Origin: Companilactobacillus bobalius
GTDB lineage: Bacteria > Bacillota > Bacilli > Lactobacillales > Lactobacillaceae
Assembly: GCF_009764355.1 (NCBI RefSeq)
Contig: NZ_LNUA01000011.1
Span: 186,001-250,000, forward strand
Reading direction: 5' to 3'
DNA length: 64,000 nucleotides
The position numbers were made by a program, and so were the translations under genes. Shown piece by piece: positions 63,202 through 64,000 of this stretch; position 1 is the first letter of the stretch, and each line of letters opens with the position of its first letter. Under the pieces are notes generated by a model. That model searched no databases. It was given only the letters and a program-made list of their open reading frames with translations, and was not told where the DNA came from.

Positions 63202-64000
63202 ATGGCAGAACAAAATGGGATAATTCAGCTAAAAGATATTGATGTTACTTTTCATAATGAAGGCAAAACAATTGAAGCTGTGAAAGACGTTTCGATTAAC
63301 GTTAACAAAGGTGATGTGTTTGGTGTTATTGGATACTCTGGTGCCGGAAAAAGTACTTTGGTTCGTGTAATTAATTTATTACAAAAACCAACTTCAGGAA
63401 CAGTTGTAGTTAATGACCAAAACTTAACACAATTGAGTGCTAAGGATTTACGTAAGGCACGTCGTAATATTGGAATGATTTTCCAACACTTTAATTTGAT
63501 GAATTCATTAACTGTTTATGGAAATGTTGATTTTCCATTACGTGATTCAGGACTAAGTAAAGCTGAACGTAAACAAAAAATTGATAAATTATTGGATATT
63601 GTTGGTCTATCTGATCGTGCTAAGAACTATCCATCACAGCTATCAGGTGGTCAAAAACAACGTGTTGCGATTGCTCGTGCTTTAGCAAATGATCCCGAAA
63701 TTTTGATTTCAGATGAAGCTACTAGTGCTCTAGATCCAAAAACTACCACTGAAATTTTGAATCTACTAGGACGTTTGAATGAAGAATTAGGTATCACAAT
63801 CGTTATCATCACACATGAAATGGATGCTATCAAACAAGTATGTAATCGTGTTGCAGTTATGGAAAATGGTGAATTGATTGAAGAAGGCAGTTTGCTATCA
63901 ATCTTCGGTAACCCTAAGCAACAACTTACAAAAGATTTTGTTAATACATCTACTCATATTGGTTCAGTTCTTGATGAAATTAGAGATAGTGGAATTGTTG
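63202..64000 (+). CDS. metN: Methionine ABC transporter ATP-binding protein MetN, 3' end outside window
   Basis: Open from ATG 63202 (AAGGGAG ahead) to the window end, 266 codons visible. Walker [15 protein letters not shown]-loop [10 protein letters not shown], signature [13 protein letters not shown], Walker [14 protein letters not shown] and H-loop IITHEMD are complete. The C-terminal ACT-like NIL domain that senses methionine lies beyond the window, as metI presumably does. Confidence 0.95.
   Translation, partial: MAEQNGIIQLKDIDVTFHNEGKTIEAVKDVSINVNKGDVFGVIGYSGAGKSTLVRVINLLQKPTSGTVVVNDQNLTQLSAKDLRKARRNIGMIFQHFNLMNSLTVYGNVDFPLRDSGLSKAERKQKIDKLLDIVGLSDRAKNYPSQLSGGQKQRVAIARALANDPEILISDEATSALDPKTTTEILNLLGRLNEELGITIVIITHEMDAIKQVCNRVAVMENGELIEEGSLLSIFGNPKQQLTKDFVNTSTHIGSVLDEIRDSGIV

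Noticed and set aside
63651..63833. Leftward 60-codon frame in metN
   Set aside because: Antisense shadow of the MetN signature and Walker B region.

Overview
The window reads as chromosomal DNA of a low-GC Gram-positive lactic acid bacterium, Lactobacillaceae and most likely the Companilactobacillus group. Supporting signs are the gene order ung-pta-tsaE ... murB-cdaA-cdaR-glmM-glmS, a complete comG operon followed by a methyltransferase gene and ackA, an oleate hydratase, a tmRNA with tag AKNNNNYALAA, a methionine T-box ahead of metQ, and several WxL-type surface proteins. The genus is an inference from these features; no search was run. No rRNA, tRNA, insertion sequence, prophage or full CRISPR array is visible.

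Layout. 1-4.2 kb: a truncated sigma factor, a secreted unknown protein, a TetR regulator, an acetyltransferase and a HAD phosphatase operon. 4.2-16.8 kb: conserved core with DNA repair (ung, exoA), acetyl-phosphate metabolism (pta), tRNA modification (tsaE), cell-wall precursors (murB, glmM, glmS), c-di-AMP synthesis (cdaA/cdaR) and a Na+/H+ antiporter. glmS has its own promoter flanked by repeated ATACCA/TGGTAT half-sites. 16.9-23.8 kb: an amino-acid permease, a VanZ-like protein, a wall-anchored protein, yebC, and an RpiR regulator divergent from two Gfo/Idh/MocA dehydrogenases. 23.9-29.7 kb: comGA-GG, methyltransferase, ackA. 29.9-34.9 kb: oleate hydratase, a 117-nt GC-rich palindromic element, and adhE behind a Rex-like site and a cre site. 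35-42 kb: transporters (UMF1 MFS, Gdx-type SMR, drug MFS with a candidate attenuator), a GDPD lipase-like enzyme and small DUF proteins.

42-58.4 kb is the accessory part. Four large secreted proteins share a WxL-type C-terminal domain. They are interleaved with a CzrA-like metal sensor and CDF transporter, a DUF4357-like protein, a 51-residue Cys/His-rich protein too short for ordinary ORF calling, an MFS transporter, ssrA, and an XRE regulator. A unit made of XRE gene, shared promoter and surface-protein start is duplicated: one copy kept the regulator and lost the original surface gene, and the other kept the surface gene and lost most of the regulator. Two of the four surface genes carry frameshifts.

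58.4-64 kb: a solitary type I-E-like CRISPR repeat, a YitT transporter that looks leaderless, a LysM/RlpA-like wall protein, and the T-box-controlled methionine uptake operon metQ-M20 peptidase-metN, which runs off the end of the window.
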